The notes: a model not told the origin generated them from the sequence alone. 64,000 nucleotides of DNA from Janthinobacterium lividum (GCF_011601275.1 NZ_JAAOLY010000001.1:533429-597428), one strand, 5' to 3'; numbered from the stretch's first letter, positions 54,591 to 63,638 are shown. Translations and numbers: made by a program.

Positions 54591-55472
54591 ATGTTGAAAA
54601 CTGAAACCCCGAGCCGGCGGCATCCGGATCTGGACCTGTATCCGGTGGAGCAACTGGTCGCGGCGCTGGTCGATGACCAGTTCTGGGCCATCGAGGCCGT
54701 GCGGCTGGCGTCCCCCGACATTGCCTCCGCCATCACGGCCGCCCTGCCCCGCATCGCGGCCGGTGGACGATTGCTGTATGTGGGCGCGGGCACGTCGGGC
54801 CGCCTGGGCGTGCTCGACAGTGTTGAACTCAATCCCACGTTTTCCTGGCCGCCCGAGCGGGCCGTCGCCATCCTGGCCGGCGGCGCGGGCGCCATGTTTA
54901 CGGCGGTCGAAGGGGCGGAAGATGATTTGCAGCAAGGTGAGGCGGACTTGCTGGCCTTGCAGCCGCAAGACAATGACGTGGTGATCCTGCTGGCCGCCTC
55001 CGGCGCCACGCCGTATGTGCTGGGCGCCCTGCTGGCCGCGCGCAAGGCCGGCGCCTTGACCATTGGCATCGCCAACAATGTGGACGCCCCCGTGGCGCAC
55101 GAGGCGCAATGCGGCATCGTGCTCGACACGGGCACGGAAGTCATTTCCGGCAGCACGCGTTTGAAAGCGGGCACGGCGCAAAAAATAACCTTGAACACGA
55201 TTTCCAGCGCTCTGATGGTCGGTTTGCACAAGACTTACGGAAACTTGATGGTAGACTTGAAGCCGACCAACGCCAAGCTGATCTGGCGGGCGGTGCGTCT
55301 GACCATGCATGCCACCGGCGCCAGCGAGGCGCAGGCCAGGACCGTGCTGGAGCAATGCCAATTTCACGTCAAGGTAGCGATTGTTGCCTTGATCAAAAAA
55401 ATCAACACAAACCAGGCACAGGCATTGTTGGCCGGCGCGAACGGCAGTGTGCGGGCGGCACTGGCGGCGTGA
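54591..55472 (+). CDS. murQ: N-acetylmuramic acid 6-phosphate etherase
   Basis: Cleaves the lactyl ether of MurNAc-6-phosphate to GlcNAc-6-phosphate and D-lactate during peptidoglycan recycling; SIS fold, cytoplasmic. The 293-residue protein begins MLKTETPSRRHPDLDLYPVE and has LLYVGAGTSGRLGVLDSVEL (sugar-phosphate loop and catalytic glutamate region), LLAASGATPYVLGALLAARK and GSTRLKAGTAQKITLNTISS. The ATG at 54591 is preferred over one 42 bases upstream. It starts a plus-strand run that continues through the AmpG-like permease. GTTGGTATTAAACTGGTTTC at 54549-54568 lies in its upstream region. Confidence 0.95.
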   Translation: MLKTETPSRRHPDLDLYPVEQLVAALVDDQFWAIEAVRLASPDIASAITAALPRIAAGGRLLYVGAGTSGRLGVLDSVELNPTFSWPPERAVAILAGGAGAMFTAVEGAEDDLQQGEADLLALQPQDNDVVILLAASGATPYVLGALLAARKAGALTIGIANNVDAPVAHEAQCGIVLDTGTEVISGSTRLKAGTAQKITLNTISSALMVGLHKTYGNLMVDLKPTNAKLIWRAVRLTMHATGASEAQARTVLEQCQFHVKVAIVALIKKINTNQAQALLAGANGSVRAALAA

Positions 55473-55517
55473 TCCGATGGCGCGGCATTCTTCTGTCTGG
55501 GAGACAAAGAAGGATGT

Positions 55518-56816
55518 ATGGAGCTAGTGAAACAAACCGCCCCGGCGCGCGTGAAAAATCCGTGGCTGTGGATCCCTTCCCTGTATTTCGGCCAGGGCAT
55601 CCCCTATGTAGTGGTCATGACCTTGTCCGTGATCATGTACAAGAACTACGGTTTTTCCAATACCGATATCGCGCTGTACACGAGCTGGCTGTACTTGCCG
55701 TGGGTCATCAAGCCCCTGTGGTCGCCCTTCATCGATATGTACCGCACCAAGCGCTTCTGGATCGTCGGCTTGCAGCTGGTGATCGGCGCCGCGCTGGCGC
55801 TGGTGGCCCTGACGACTTCGCTGCCGCACTTTTTCCAGATCAGCCTGGCCATCTTTTGGCTGATGGCCTTCAGTTCCGCCACGCATGACATCGCCGCCGA
55901 CGGCTTTTATATGCTGGGCCTGGAAGAGCACCAGCAGGCGGCCTTCGTCGGCGTGCGCAGCACGTTTTATCGCCTGGCGATGATCGCCGGCCAGGGCGGC
56001 CTCGTGTATCTGGCCGGCTATCTGACGCATGCGACGGGCAATGTGCAACTGGCCTGGTCCGTCGTGTTTGCCATCCTGGCGGGTCTGTTCATCGCCCTTT
56101 TCCTGTACCACTACTTCGTTTTACCCAAGCCGAAGGACGACCGTCCCAGCATCCAGGGTGCCGGTGTTTCTCCTTTGCAAGAATTCGTCGCCACCTTTGC
56201 TTCCTTCTTCAAGAAGAAGGATATTTTCATCATCCTGGGCTTTCTGCTGCTGTTCCGCCTGGGCGAGGCGCAACTGCTCAAGCTGGCCGCGCCCTTCCTG
56301 CTCGACCCCGTCGCCAAGGGCGGCCTGGGCCTCAGCACGGAACAGGTAGGCCTCGTCTACGGCACCATCGGCGTGATCGCCCTGACCCTGGGTGGCTTGC
56401 TGGGCGGATTCATCATTTCCCGTTTCGGCTTGAAACGCTGCCTGTGGATCATGGTGCTGTCCGTCCACCTGCCCGACCTGGTGTTTGTTTACCTGGCCAG
56501 CGCCTTGCCCAGCAGCATTTATGTGATCGCCGGTGGCATTGCGTTGGAGCAATTCGGCTATGGCTTCGGTTTCGCCTCCTACATGTTGTACATGATCATG
56601 GTCTCCGATGGCGCGCATAAAACGGCCCATTACGCCATCTGCACGGGTTTCATGGCTCTGGGCATGATGTTGCCGGGCATGGCCAGCGGCTGGATACAGC
56701 AAATGCTCGGCTACCAGCACTTCTTCATCTGGGTCTGCATCGCCACCATTCCTGCTTTCATCATGGCCGCGCTGGTCAAGATCGATCCCGAATTCGGCAA
56801 GAAGGCCGAGGCCTGA
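55518..56816 (+). CDS. AmpG-like major facilitator permease
   Basis: A 432-residue inner-membrane transporter with about twelve helices. The start YFGQGIPYVVVMTLSVIMYK and NTDIALYTSWLYLPWVIKPL are typical of the AmpG/MFS-1 sub-group, which imports muropeptides or sugars; AFSSATHDIAADGFY and GFASYMLYMIMVSDGAHKTA are conserved. It starts 45 bases after murQ, so it probably carries the substrate that ends as MurNAc-6-phosphate. The exact substrate (GlcNAc-anhydroMurNAc, MurNAc or another) is not resolvable from sequence. Confidence 0.85.
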   Translation: MELVKQTAPARVKNPWLWIPSLYFGQGIPYVVVMTLSVIMYKNYGFSNTDIALYTSWLYLPWVIKPLWSPFIDMYRTKRFWIVGLQLVIGAALALVALTTSLPHFFQISLAIFWLMAFSSATHDIAADGFYMLGLEEHQQAAFVGVRSTFYRLAMIAGQGGLVYLAGYLTHATGNVQLAWSVVFAILAGLFIALFLYHYFVLPKPKDDRPSIQGAGVSPLQEFVATFASFFKKKDIFIILGFLLLFRLGEAQLLKLAAPFLLDPVAKGGLGLSTEQVGLVYGTIGVIALTLGGLLGGFIISRFGLKRCLWIMVLSVHLPDLVFVYLASALPSSIYVIAGGIALEQFGYGFGFASYMLYMIMVSDGAHKTAHYAICTGFMALGMMLPGMASGWIQQMLGYQHFFIWVCIATIPAFIMAALVKIDPEFGKKAEA

Positions 56817-56907
56817 TTCTTTTGAAGCGTGCGCCCGCATGGATGGCGGGCGCACAGTAAAATGCCCGCACCGATAGACCTGCGCTTCACCACTGCAAGG
56901 AATTGTT

Positions 56908-58569
56908 TTGTTGTCTACTTTCAAAAAACGCCTGGGCGCCAGCGCCGGCGTATTGGCCGCGCTGGCCACCGCCACATTGCTCAGCAGCTGTACCAGCACC
57001 AAGCTGCCATCGGCAGTGACACCGGGCGAAGCGGGTTTGCCGGCCGTGCCGCCCGTGCAGCACATCACGGGCGAAGTGCCGCCGCCGGCGCCGCGCGAAT
57101 TCCGCGCCGCCTGGGTCTCTACTGTCGCCAATATCGACTGGCCCAGCCGCAGCAACTTGCCTGTCGCCAAGCAGCAAGCGGAAGCGCTGGCCATCCTCGA
57201 CCGCGCCAAGTCCTTGAATCTGAACGCGATTGTGCTGCAAGTGCGCCCTAGCGCCGACACGATTTACCCATCGCAACTGGAACCGTGGTCGGAATACCTG
57301 ACCGGCAAGCAAGGCCAGCCGCCGTTACCGATGTATGACCCGCTGGCCTTCTGGGTGGCGCAGGCGCATGCGCGGGGCCTGGAATTGCACGCCTGGTTCA
57401 ATCCGTACCGGGCCCGTCACGCGACGGCCAAGTCGCCGCTGGCGCGCGACAGTTTCGCGTCCACCAACCCGGCGTCCGTCAAGCAATACGGCCGCTACCT
57501 GTGGATGGACCCGGGTGACGCCGCCGCGTCCAAGCACACGACGGACGTGGTGCTCGATGTGGTGCGCCGCTACGATATCGATGGCGTGCATATCGACGAC
57601 TACTTTTATCCGTATCCGATCGACGCGCCTGGCGCCGGCGCCGGTGCTGAAACAGCCGCGCTGGACGCGGGCAATGGCGGCGCCAAGCGCGAACTGCAGT
57701 TTCCCGATGAGCCTTCCTGGCAGCAATATCTGCTGGCCGGCGGCCAGCTGGACCGCGCTTCCTGGCGCCGCCAGAACGTCAACCAGCTGATCGAAGCCTT
57801 ATACACAGGCATCCACCGCGAAAAGAGCTGGGTGCGCTTCGGCATCAGCCCGTTCGGCATCGGCCGTCCCGACCGCCGCCCTGCCGGCATCGTCGGCTTC
57901 AGCCAGTACGATAAATTGTATGCGGATGCGGAACTGTGGCTGGCCAAGGGCTGGCTCGACTATCTGTCGCCGCAGCTGTACTGGCCAGTGGCGCAGGCGC
58001 CGCAAGCGTTTGGCGTGCTGCTCGACTACTGGCTGGCGCAAAACCCGTATGGCCGCCACGTATGGCCGGGTTTATATACGAGCCGTATCGACAATTCCGC
58101 CAAGTCCTTCACGCCGCAAGAGATCATCAAGCAGATCGAAGTGACGCGCACGCGCCCCGGCGCGAATGGACAAGTGCATTTCAGCATGGTGCCCCTGATG
58201 CAGAACCGCAAGGGTGTCAGCGAGCAACTCAAGGCGACCGTGTATCAAAGCCCTGCCCTGATTCCCGCCACGCCGTGGCTGGGCAAGGAAGCACCGGGTA
58301 CGCCCGTGCTGGCCTTGCGCCGCGATTCCGCCAGCCTGAACGTCAAATTGACGGCGGGCGGCGGCAAACCCGTGGCGCAGTACGCCGTCTGGGCCCGCTA
58401 CGGCGAAGACTGGCGTTTTACCGTGGTCACGGGCGTGCAAGGCGAGCTGACCCTGGTCGACGATTCCGTTGGTAAAGTCAATGCGGTGGTGGTCAGCGCC
58501 GTGGACCGCCTTGGCAATGAAAGCCCCCGCGTTACCGTCCGCGCACCGTTTACGGTCGCCGCCAAGTAA
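56908..58569 (+). CDS. GHL10/DUF187 family glycoside hydrolase lipoprotein, DigH-like
   Basis: A 553-residue outer-membrane-type lipoprotein with lipobox LSSC (Cys28). The catalytic domain (about 63-400) belongs to the glycosyl-hydrolase-like family that includes E. coli DigH (YddW), which cleaves denuded peptidoglycan: REFRAAWVSTVANIDWPSRS, IVLQVRPSADTIYPSQLEPW, ELHAWFNPYRARH, and YDIDGVHIDDYFYPYP with conserved aspartates. A C-terminal beta domain follows. It uses TTG start codons; TTG at 56908 has AGGA six bases upstream, with a second TTG at 56911. It sits between the permease and the kinase. Confidence 0.85.
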   Translation: MLSTFKKRLGASAGVLAALATATLLSSCTSTKLPSAVTPGEAGLPAVPPVQHITGEVPPPAPREFRAAWVSTVANIDWPSRSNLPVAKQQAEALAILDRAKSLNLNAIVLQVRPSADTIYPSQLEPWSEYLTGKQGQPPLPMYDPLAFWVAQAHARGLELHAWFNPYRARHATAKSPLARDSFASTNPASVKQYGRYLWMDPGDAAASKHTTDVVLDVVRRYDIDGVHIDDYFYPYPIDAPGAGAGAETAALDAGNGGAKRELQFPDEPSWQQYLLAGGQLDRASWRRQNVNQLIEALYTGIHREKSWVRFGISPFGIGRPDRRPAGIVGFSQYDKLYADAELWLAKGWLDYLSPQLYWPVAQAPQAFGVLLDYWLAQNPYGRHVWPGLYTSRIDNSAKSFTPQEIIKQIEVTRTRPGANGQVHFSMVPLMQNRKGVSEQLKATVYQSPALIPATPWLGKEAPGTPVLALRRDSASLNVKLTAGGGKPVAQYAVWARYGEDWRFTVVTGVQGELTLVDDSVGKVNAVVVSAVDRLGNESPRVTVRAPFTVAAK

Positions 58570-58599
58570 TTTTGCTGGTTTACCGGCAGTCCATAACCT

Positions 58600-58634
58600 G
58601 CAGGCATGAAACATGCGCAAGCTTTCATGCCTGC
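58600..58634. repeat. Perfect 12-base inverted repeat upstream of the kinase gene
   Basis: GCAGGCATGAAA (58600-58611) pairs with TTTCATGCCTGC (58623-58634) over an 11-base loop. There is no T tract. It lies 29 bases before the kinase start and 31 after the glycosidase stop, so it may be an RNA-processing or operator element. Confidence 0.65.
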
Positions 58635-58662
58635 AAGCTCCGCTTGGCTTTACACTCATGCC

Positions 58663-59643
58663 ATGATTTCCTTCCCCGCAAACAATATTGACACTGCCGT
58701 GCTCGGGCTGGGCATCGACGCGGGCGGCACGCAAACGCGCTGGGCTTTGGCCGGCGCGGACGGTGTCATCGTGGCCGACGGGGCCGTGGAAGGCTTGTCT
58801 GCCTTGCAAATGAGCAGCGATGTGGGCCGCGCAGCCGTGCACGCCACGTTTGCGAAATTGTCTCAGGCTGTGCTGGCCGTTGGCCAGCCGCGCGCCGTGG
58901 TGGCGGGCTTGACGGGCTTTGGCGGCGACGATGTGACGCTGGCGCACATGCTGGCGGACTTGCTGGCGCTGGCCGCCGTCGACGTCCGCTTGGGCAACGA
59001 TATCGACATTGCCTATCGCGACAGTTTTGAACCCGGCGAAGGTTACCTGGTCTACGCTGGCACGGGCTCGATTGCCGCCTGGATCGATGTCGATGGCGTG
59101 TTTCACCGCGCAGGCGGGCGTGGCGTGCTGCTCGACGATGGCGGTGGGGGTTACTGGATCGCGCGCGAAGCCTTGCGCCACATCTGGCGCCGCGAAGACG
59201 AAGCGCCCGGCAGCTGGCAAGCGTCGCCCATGGCCGAGGCCGTGTTTGCGCAACTGGGCGGCAGCGACTGGTCGCTGTCGCGCGCCTTCATGTATGGCCA
59301 GGACCGGGGCGCCATCGGCCGGCTGGCGCTGGCCGTGGCCGCCAGTGCGGATGCCGACCCGCTGGCGCTGGACATCTTGCAGCGCGCGGGACAGGAATTG
59401 GCGCGTTTGGCGCAGGCCCTGACGGCGCGCTACGGTCCGCGTCCCGTGGTGTTGGCCGGGCGTGCGGCGCAATTGCACCCGGCTATCGCGGCAGCCATGC
59501 GCGCCGCTTTGCCTGTATCGTTGACGATGGAACAGAAAGTTGCCCGTCCGCATGAAGCGGCGGCCAGGATCGCCGTCAAGACGGCCATCAAGACACAGGC
59601 CAACACTGAACATTTTATTAACCCGATCACGGATCTTTCATGA
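58663..59643 (+). CDS. BadF/BadG-type ATPase, N-acetylglucosamine/N-acetylmuramic acid kinase-like
   Basis: A 326-residue actin-fold kinase. The N-terminal phosphate loop is LGLGIDAGGTQTRWALAGAD, a second is GYLVYAGTGSIAAWIDVDGV, with LDDGGGGYWIAREALRHIW before the C-terminal half. Family members phosphorylate amino sugars at the 6 position, including GlcNAc and MurNAc (MurK type). Downstream of murQ and the permease, it could supply MurNAc-6-phosphate to MurQ; this is inference. The ATG at 58663 is preferred to one 57 bases upstream. Its last four bases overlap the amidase start (ATGA). Confidence 0.88.
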   Translation: MISFPANNIDTAVLGLGIDAGGTQTRWALAGADGVIVADGAVEGLSALQMSSDVGRAAVHATFAKLSQAVLAVGQPRAVVAGLTGFGGDDVTLAHMLADLLALAAVDVRLGNDIDIAYRDSFEPGEGYLVYAGTGSIAAWIDVDGVFHRAGGRGVLLDDGGGGYWIAREALRHIWRREDEAPGSWQASPMAEAVFAQLGGSDWSLSRAFMYGQDRGAIGRLALAVAASADADPLALDILQRAGQELARLAQALTARYGPRPVVLAGRAAQLHPAIAAAMRAALPVSLTMEQKVARPHEAAARIAVKTAIKTQANTEHFINPITDLS

Positions 59644-60440
59644 AAAAAATCGCCCTCGCCCTGCTGGTGGCCCTGCTCTCCGCCTGTACCACGCCCGCGC
59701 CGCACCTCGACCACAGTTTGAACGCGCGCAGCCAGAGCCCGCGCGTGAAATTCATCGTCATCCATTACACGGTCAGCGACCTGCCCCGCTCGATCAAGAT
59801 CCTGACGGAACAAGTGGTCAGCAGCCATTATTTGCTGACGGACACGGACAAGCCGAAGTTTTACGTGCTGGTCGACGAATCGCGCCAAGCCAATCACGCG
59901 GGTGTGAGTAACTGGAAGACTTATACACAGTTGAATGTCAGCTCGATCGGTATCGAGATCGTCAACCCTGGCTACAAGGACACGCCGGAAGGCCGCCTCT
60001 GGTATCCGTTCCCACAGGCACAGATCGATGAGCTGATTCCGCTGTTGAAAGATATCCAGGCGCGCTACAACATCGCGCCGGAAAATATCCTGGGCCACAA
60101 TGAAATCGCGCCGCAGCGCAAGCAGGACCCGGGACCGCTGTTTCCCTGGCGCCAGCTGGCCGATGCGGGCCTGATCGTCTGGCCCGATGCCAACCGTGTT
60201 GCAGCGCAGCGCCTTATTTTTGAGCAGCAAGTGCCAGACGCCGTCTGGTTCCAGAAAAAGCTGGCCCAGCACGGCTATGCGACGCCGAACACGGGCGTTT
60301 TCGACGAAGCGACGCGCAATGTGCTGATCGCCTTCCAGATGAAATACCGCAACACCTTGTTTGACGGCACACCCGACGGCGAAACGGCGGCCCTGCTGGA
60401 AGTGCTGACGACGCCGGCGCCAGTTGTTGTTGCAAAGTAG
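59640..60440 (+). CDS. AmiD-like N-acetylmuramoyl-L-alanine amidase lipoprotein
   Basis: Removes stem peptides from MurNAc or anhydroMurNAc. The 266-residue lipoprotein has lipobox LLSAC (Cys16), an Amidase_2 domain (about 33-170) with zinc-type histidine in KFIVIHYTVSD (His42), the HAG segment ANHAGVSNW, GIEIVNPG, LGHNEIAPQRKQDPGPLFPW (histidine and aspartate ligands), and a C-terminal peptidoglycan-binding domain with PDAVWFQKKLAQHGYATPNT. Its start overlaps the kinase stop by four bases, so the two are translated together. Confidence 0.93.
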   Translation: MKKIALALLVALLSACTTPAPHLDHSLNARSQSPRVKFIVIHYTVSDLPRSIKILTEQVVSSHYLLTDTDKPKFYVLVDESRQANHAGVSNWKTYTQLNVSSIGIEIVNPGYKDTPEGRLWYPFPQAQIDELIPLLKDIQARYNIAPENILGHNEIAPQRKQDPGPLFPWRQLADAGLIVWPDANRVAAQRLIFEQQVPDAVWFQKKLAQHGYATPNTGVFDEATRNVLIAFQMKYRNTLFDGTPDGETAALLEVLTTPAPVVVAK

Positions 60441-60523
60441 CATGGCCGTTCCAGCCCATGACTTTTTCTTATATGCTGAACGTTGACGGCCCAGGCGGCC
60501 ACGGCAAGGTAAAGGAATAGCTC

Positions 60524-61426
60524 ATGCGGCTGCGTCATATCGAAGTGTTTCACGCCATCATGCAAGTTGGCACCATCAGCGGCGCCGCCCAGGTGCTGCA
60601 TATCTCGCAACCGGCCGTGACCAAGGTCTTGCAGCATTGCGAGTTGCAACTGGGCATGCCGTTGTTTGAGCGCGTGCGGGGCAAGCTGTACCCGAAACCT
60701 GAGGCGCACCGTTTGTTTGTCGAGACGGAAAAGCTCAACCGCGATTTGTTGGGTATCCGCCGCCTGGCGGCCAGCCTGAAGGGGCATGCAGTGGAAACCA
60801 TCCGCCTGGTCTCCACGCCGACGATCGCCATCAGCGTCTTGCCGTTTGCCATGACGGAGTGGCGGCGCGACTTTCCCCACACGCGTTGCCAGCTGGCCAC
60901 CCACCATACGGGCGAGATCGTCAATACCTTGCGCCTCGGTGAAGCGGACCTGGCCGTATCGCTGCAAGACCCGCGTCATCCGGGCATCGTGGCCGAACCG
61001 ATCGCGCAGGGCGTCATGACGGTCATCGCGCCAGCCGGCACCTGGCGCGCGGCCGATTGCGGCACCCCGTTGACGGCGCATGGCCTGAGTGGCGAGCTGA
61101 TCGGCCATGCGGACAATGATCCGCTGGGTGAACTGGTGGTCGCCGCCTGCGAAGCGCAGGATATCCACCCCGTCTTTAGTACCGTGGTGCAAACTTATCA
61201 AATCGCCCGCTCGCTGGTGGAGGCGGGCGCCGGCATGGCCGTGGTCGATCCGTTTACGGCCGCGTCCGGCTCGCCCGAGCTGTTGCAGCGCCGTCCCTGG
61301 GCACCCACGATCCCGATCCAGCTGTATTTATTGACGGCGGGCCACTCACCGCTGTCGCATGGCGCGCGGCGCCTGGCCGACAGCATCGGCGTGGCGGCGC
61401 GTAATTGTCTGGAAAGAGGAGTCTGA
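60524..61426 (+). CDS. LysR-family transcriptional regulator
   Basis: A 300-residue regulator. The N-terminal helix-turn-helix (MRLRHIEVFHAIMQVGTISG, AAQVLHISQPAVTKVLQHCE) is followed by an effector-binding domain (about 90-295: TIRLVSTPTIAISVLPFAM, EADLAVSLQDPRHPG). AAAGGAA precedes the start. Its stop overlaps the start of the D-Ala-D-Ala dipeptidase (TGATG). LysR regulators usually sit divergent from targets; this one is in line with its neighbours, so its target is unclear. Confidence 0.92.
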   Translation: MRLRHIEVFHAIMQVGTISGAAQVLHISQPAVTKVLQHCELQLGMPLFERVRGKLYPKPEAHRLFVETEKLNRDLLGIRRLAASLKGHAVETIRLVSTPTIAISVLPFAMTEWRRDFPHTRCQLATHHTGEIVNTLRLGEADLAVSLQDPRHPGIVAEPIAQGVMTVIAPAGTWRAADCGTPLTAHGLSGELIGHADNDPLGELVVAACEAQDIHPVFSTVVQTYQIARSLVEAGAGMAVVDPFTAASGSPELLQRRPWAPTIPIQLYLLTAGHSPLSHGARRLADSIGVAARNCLERGV

Positions 61427-62040
61427 TGTCTGTTGCAAGTCTGCAATTGGAAGCGGTGAGTAATGATCCGCAATTTCGTCACCTGAGCAGCATCGCCGGC
61501 ATCGCCGTCGATCTGCGCTATGCCACGCCCGACAATTTCGTCGGCCGCGATTTATACAGCCCCATCGATTGCGCCTGGCTGCACCGCGATGCGGCTGCGG
61601 CCCTGGAACAGGCAGTGGCCTGGCTGGCCGAGCGGCATCCCGATCATCATCTGCTGGTGCTCGACGCCCTGCGCCCGCAGCGGGTGCAGCAGCAGTTGTG
61701 GGATGCGCTGCAGGGAACGGAGTTGCTCGGCTATATCGCGGAACCGTCGCGCGGCTCGATCCACTCCTTCGGCATGGCGCTCGACATCACCATCGTCGGG
61801 CCGGACGGGCAGGAACTGGACATGGGCACGGGCTTTGACGACCTGAGTGAGCGCTCGCACCCCGCGCTGGAGCTGGTCTTGCTGGAGAAGGGGGAAATTA
61901 CCGAAGAGCAAGTGGAACATCGCCGATTGCTGCGAGACGCCATGTTCCAGGCGGGCTTCTTCGGCATCAACAGCGAATGGTGGCATTTCGATTGCGGCGA
62001 CCGGGTGCTGGTGCGCCAGACCTACACCCGGGTACTCTGA
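61426..62040 (+). CDS. ddpX: D-alanyl-D-alanine dipeptidase (VanX/DdpX family)
   Basis: Zinc peptidase that splits D-Ala-D-Ala. The 204-residue protein shows VDLRYATPDNFVGRDLYS, VLDALRPQRVQQQLW, the zinc motif GSIHSFGMALDITIVG (SxHxxGxAxD) and EWWHFDCGDR near the C-terminus with the catalytic glutamate and histidine ligand. AGAGGAG precedes the ATG, and TGATG joins it to the LysR gene. With no vancomycin-resistance ligase in the window it more likely serves peptidoglycan recycling than resistance. Confidence 0.93.
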   Translation: MSVASLQLEAVSNDPQFRHLSSIAGIAVDLRYATPDNFVGRDLYSPIDCAWLHRDAAAALEQAVAWLAERHPDHHLLVLDALRPQRVQQQLWDALQGTELLGYIAEPSRGSIHSFGMALDITIVGPDGQELDMGTGFDDLSERSHPALELVLLEKGEITEEQVEHRRLLRDAMFQAGFFGINSEWWHFDCGDRVLVRQTYTRVL

Positions 62041-63420
62041 TTAAAAGACCTTCAGACCCTTCAGCATCACGATCAGGATCAAGACGGGCGAGACAAAGCG
62101 CAGCAGGAACAGCAGCACATGCGCCAATTCTCTGTTCTGCAATTGGCCATGATTGCTGATCGCTTCAATGAAATGGTCTTTGCCCCAGGCCCAGCCTGTA
62201 AACAAGGCAATCGCGATACCGCCTACTGGCAGGAAGATATTCGACGAGACAAAGTCGAACAGATCAAACATATTCAAGTTAAACAGCTTGAAGTCCGCCA
62301 GGGTGCTGTTACTGAGCGCGCATACGGAACCGAGCACGGCCAGCAGCAGCATGGTCACGATGGTGGCCCTGGTGCGCGTCCAGCCGAAGCGCTCATGGAA
62401 AATCACCACGGGCACTTCCATCAGCGACAGCATCGCGCCTGTGGCGGCGACGGCGGCGAGGATGAAAAACACCACCATCAGGGCTTGCCCCATGGGGATT
62501 TGCGAGAACACGGCGGGAATGGTGATGAACACCAGCGATGGTCCCGCACTGGGAGCAAAACCGAACGTGAACACGGCGGGAAAGATGGCGATGCCGGCCA
62601 GCATCGATACGCCGAGGTCGGCCGCCATCACGCGCAGGGTCGTGACGGGGATATTCTGGTCATCGCGGAAATAGCTGCCGTAGGTCATCATCGTGCCCAT
62701 GCCGACGGACAATTTGAAGAAGGCCAGGCCCATGGCTGTCAGCACGACGGAAGCCGTCAGTTTGGAAAAGTCGGGACGGAACAGGAAAGCCAGGCCTTCG
62801 CCCGCTTTATCGAGCGACAGGCTGACCGCGCAGAGCAGGAGCAACAGCAGGAACAGCAGCGGCATCAGTTTCTTGGCGATCGCCTCGATGCCCTTGGTTA
62901 CGCCCAGCATCAATATGCCGCCAATAAACAGCAGCACGCCCCATTGCCACAGCAGCGATTGCAGTGGATTGCTGATCAGGGAGGCGAAGGCCGCTTCCGT
63001 CACCAGCTTGTCGCTGCTGAGGATGGAGCCGTCGATGGCCTTGGCGATATAGGCAAACACCCAGCCCACCACTTCCGAATAGAACGCGACGATCAGGAAG
63101 GCGGCCACCATGCCGATGACGCCAACCAGCCACCAGGGCTTGCCCTTCGGTGCCAGTTGTTCCATGGTCGAGATGGGATTGACCTTGGCGCGGCGTCCCA
63201 GGGTGATTTCCGCGATCATCACGGGCAATCCCACTAACAAGGTAGCGAGCAGATAGATGAGCAGGAAGCCGGCGCCGCCATTGGCGCCTGTCAGATAGGG
63301 GAACTTCCAGATGTTGCCGAGACCGACTGCGGAACCGAGGGTGGCGGCGAGGACGCCGAAGCCAGTGGTAAAGCCAGCTCGTTTCAGGGTCAGGCCTGAT
63401 CCTTGAGCTTGTTGTTTCAT
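62041..63420 (-). CDS. Neurotransmitter:sodium symporter family transporter
   Basis: A 459-residue sodium-coupled transporter of the NSS (SNF/LeuT) family, usually for amino acids. Helix 1 carries the unwound-region motif GSAVGLGNIWKFPYLTGANG and GGAGFLLIYL follows; about twelve helices are present. The start at 63420 gives MKQQAQGSGLTLKRAGFTTG, the usual short cytoplasmic N-terminus; an upstream open frame to 63543 is not credible and would run into an rRNA promoter. Its stop is adjacent to the convergent dipeptidase stop. The substrate is unknown. Confidence 0.93.
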   Translation of the reverse strand: MKQQAQGSGLTLKRAGFTTGFGVLAATLGSAVGLGNIWKFPYLTGANGGAGFLLIYLLATLLVGLPVMIAEITLGRRAKVNPISTMEQLAPKGKPWWLVGVIGMVAAFLIVAFYSEVVGWVFAYIAKAIDGSILSSDKLVTEAAFASLISNPLQSLLWQWGVLLFIGGILMLGVTKGIEAIAKKLMPLLFLLLLLLCAVSLSLDKAGEGLAFLFRPDFSKLTASVVLTAMGLAFFKLSVGMGTMMTYGSYFRDDQNIPVTTLRVMAADLGVSMLAGIAIFPAVFTFGFAPSAGPSLVFITIPAVFSQIPMGQALMVVFFILAAVAATGAMLSLMEVPVVIFHERFGWTRTRATIVTMLLLAVLGSVCALSNSTLADFKLFNLNMFDLFDFVSSNIFLPVGGIAIALFTGWAWGKDHFIEAISNHGQLQNRELAHVLLFLLRFVSPVLILIVMLKGLKVF

Positions 63421-63502
63421 GGTGAATCTTCTATGGTGGGACGCGAATTTGCGCTGAGGGGGCGAAATTGTAGCAGTTGGCCGCAAATACCCCGGAAAAG
63501 CC

Positions 63503-63531
63503 TTGCTACTACGGGGGCGCTTTGCTATAGT
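63503..63531 (+). promoter_or_regulatory. Upstream rRNA promoter (P1-like)
   Basis: TTGCTA (63503-63508) and TATAGT (63526-63531) are 17 bases apart, and the -10 is preceded by TGC, an extended -10. Confidence 0.6.
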
Positions 63532-63609
63532 TCGCCTCCCCAATGAGACGCACTAGTTTGCGGCACAAAAGGGACAGTCTTTCGAGGCTGGGTAGTAGAA
63601 AAGAAGGAG

Positions 63610-63638
63610 TTGACGATTGTGCTGAAATGCTTCATACT
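63610..63638 (+). promoter_or_regulatory. Downstream rRNA promoter (P2-like)
   Basis: TTGACG (63610-63615) and CATACT (63633-63638) are 17 bases apart; the boxA element begins about 65 bases further on. Confidence 0.6.

Noticed and set aside
61426..62040. Vancomycin-resistance reading of the D-Ala-D-Ala dipeptidase.
   Set aside because: There is no VanA/VanH ligase/dehydrogenase or VanRS pair in the window, and the neighbours are peptidoglycan turnover genes.
63421..63543. An N-terminal extension of the sodium transporter to 63543.
   Set aside because: The extra 41 residues are arginine- and serine-rich, lie within an rRNA promoter region and precede a normal NSS N-terminus at 63420.
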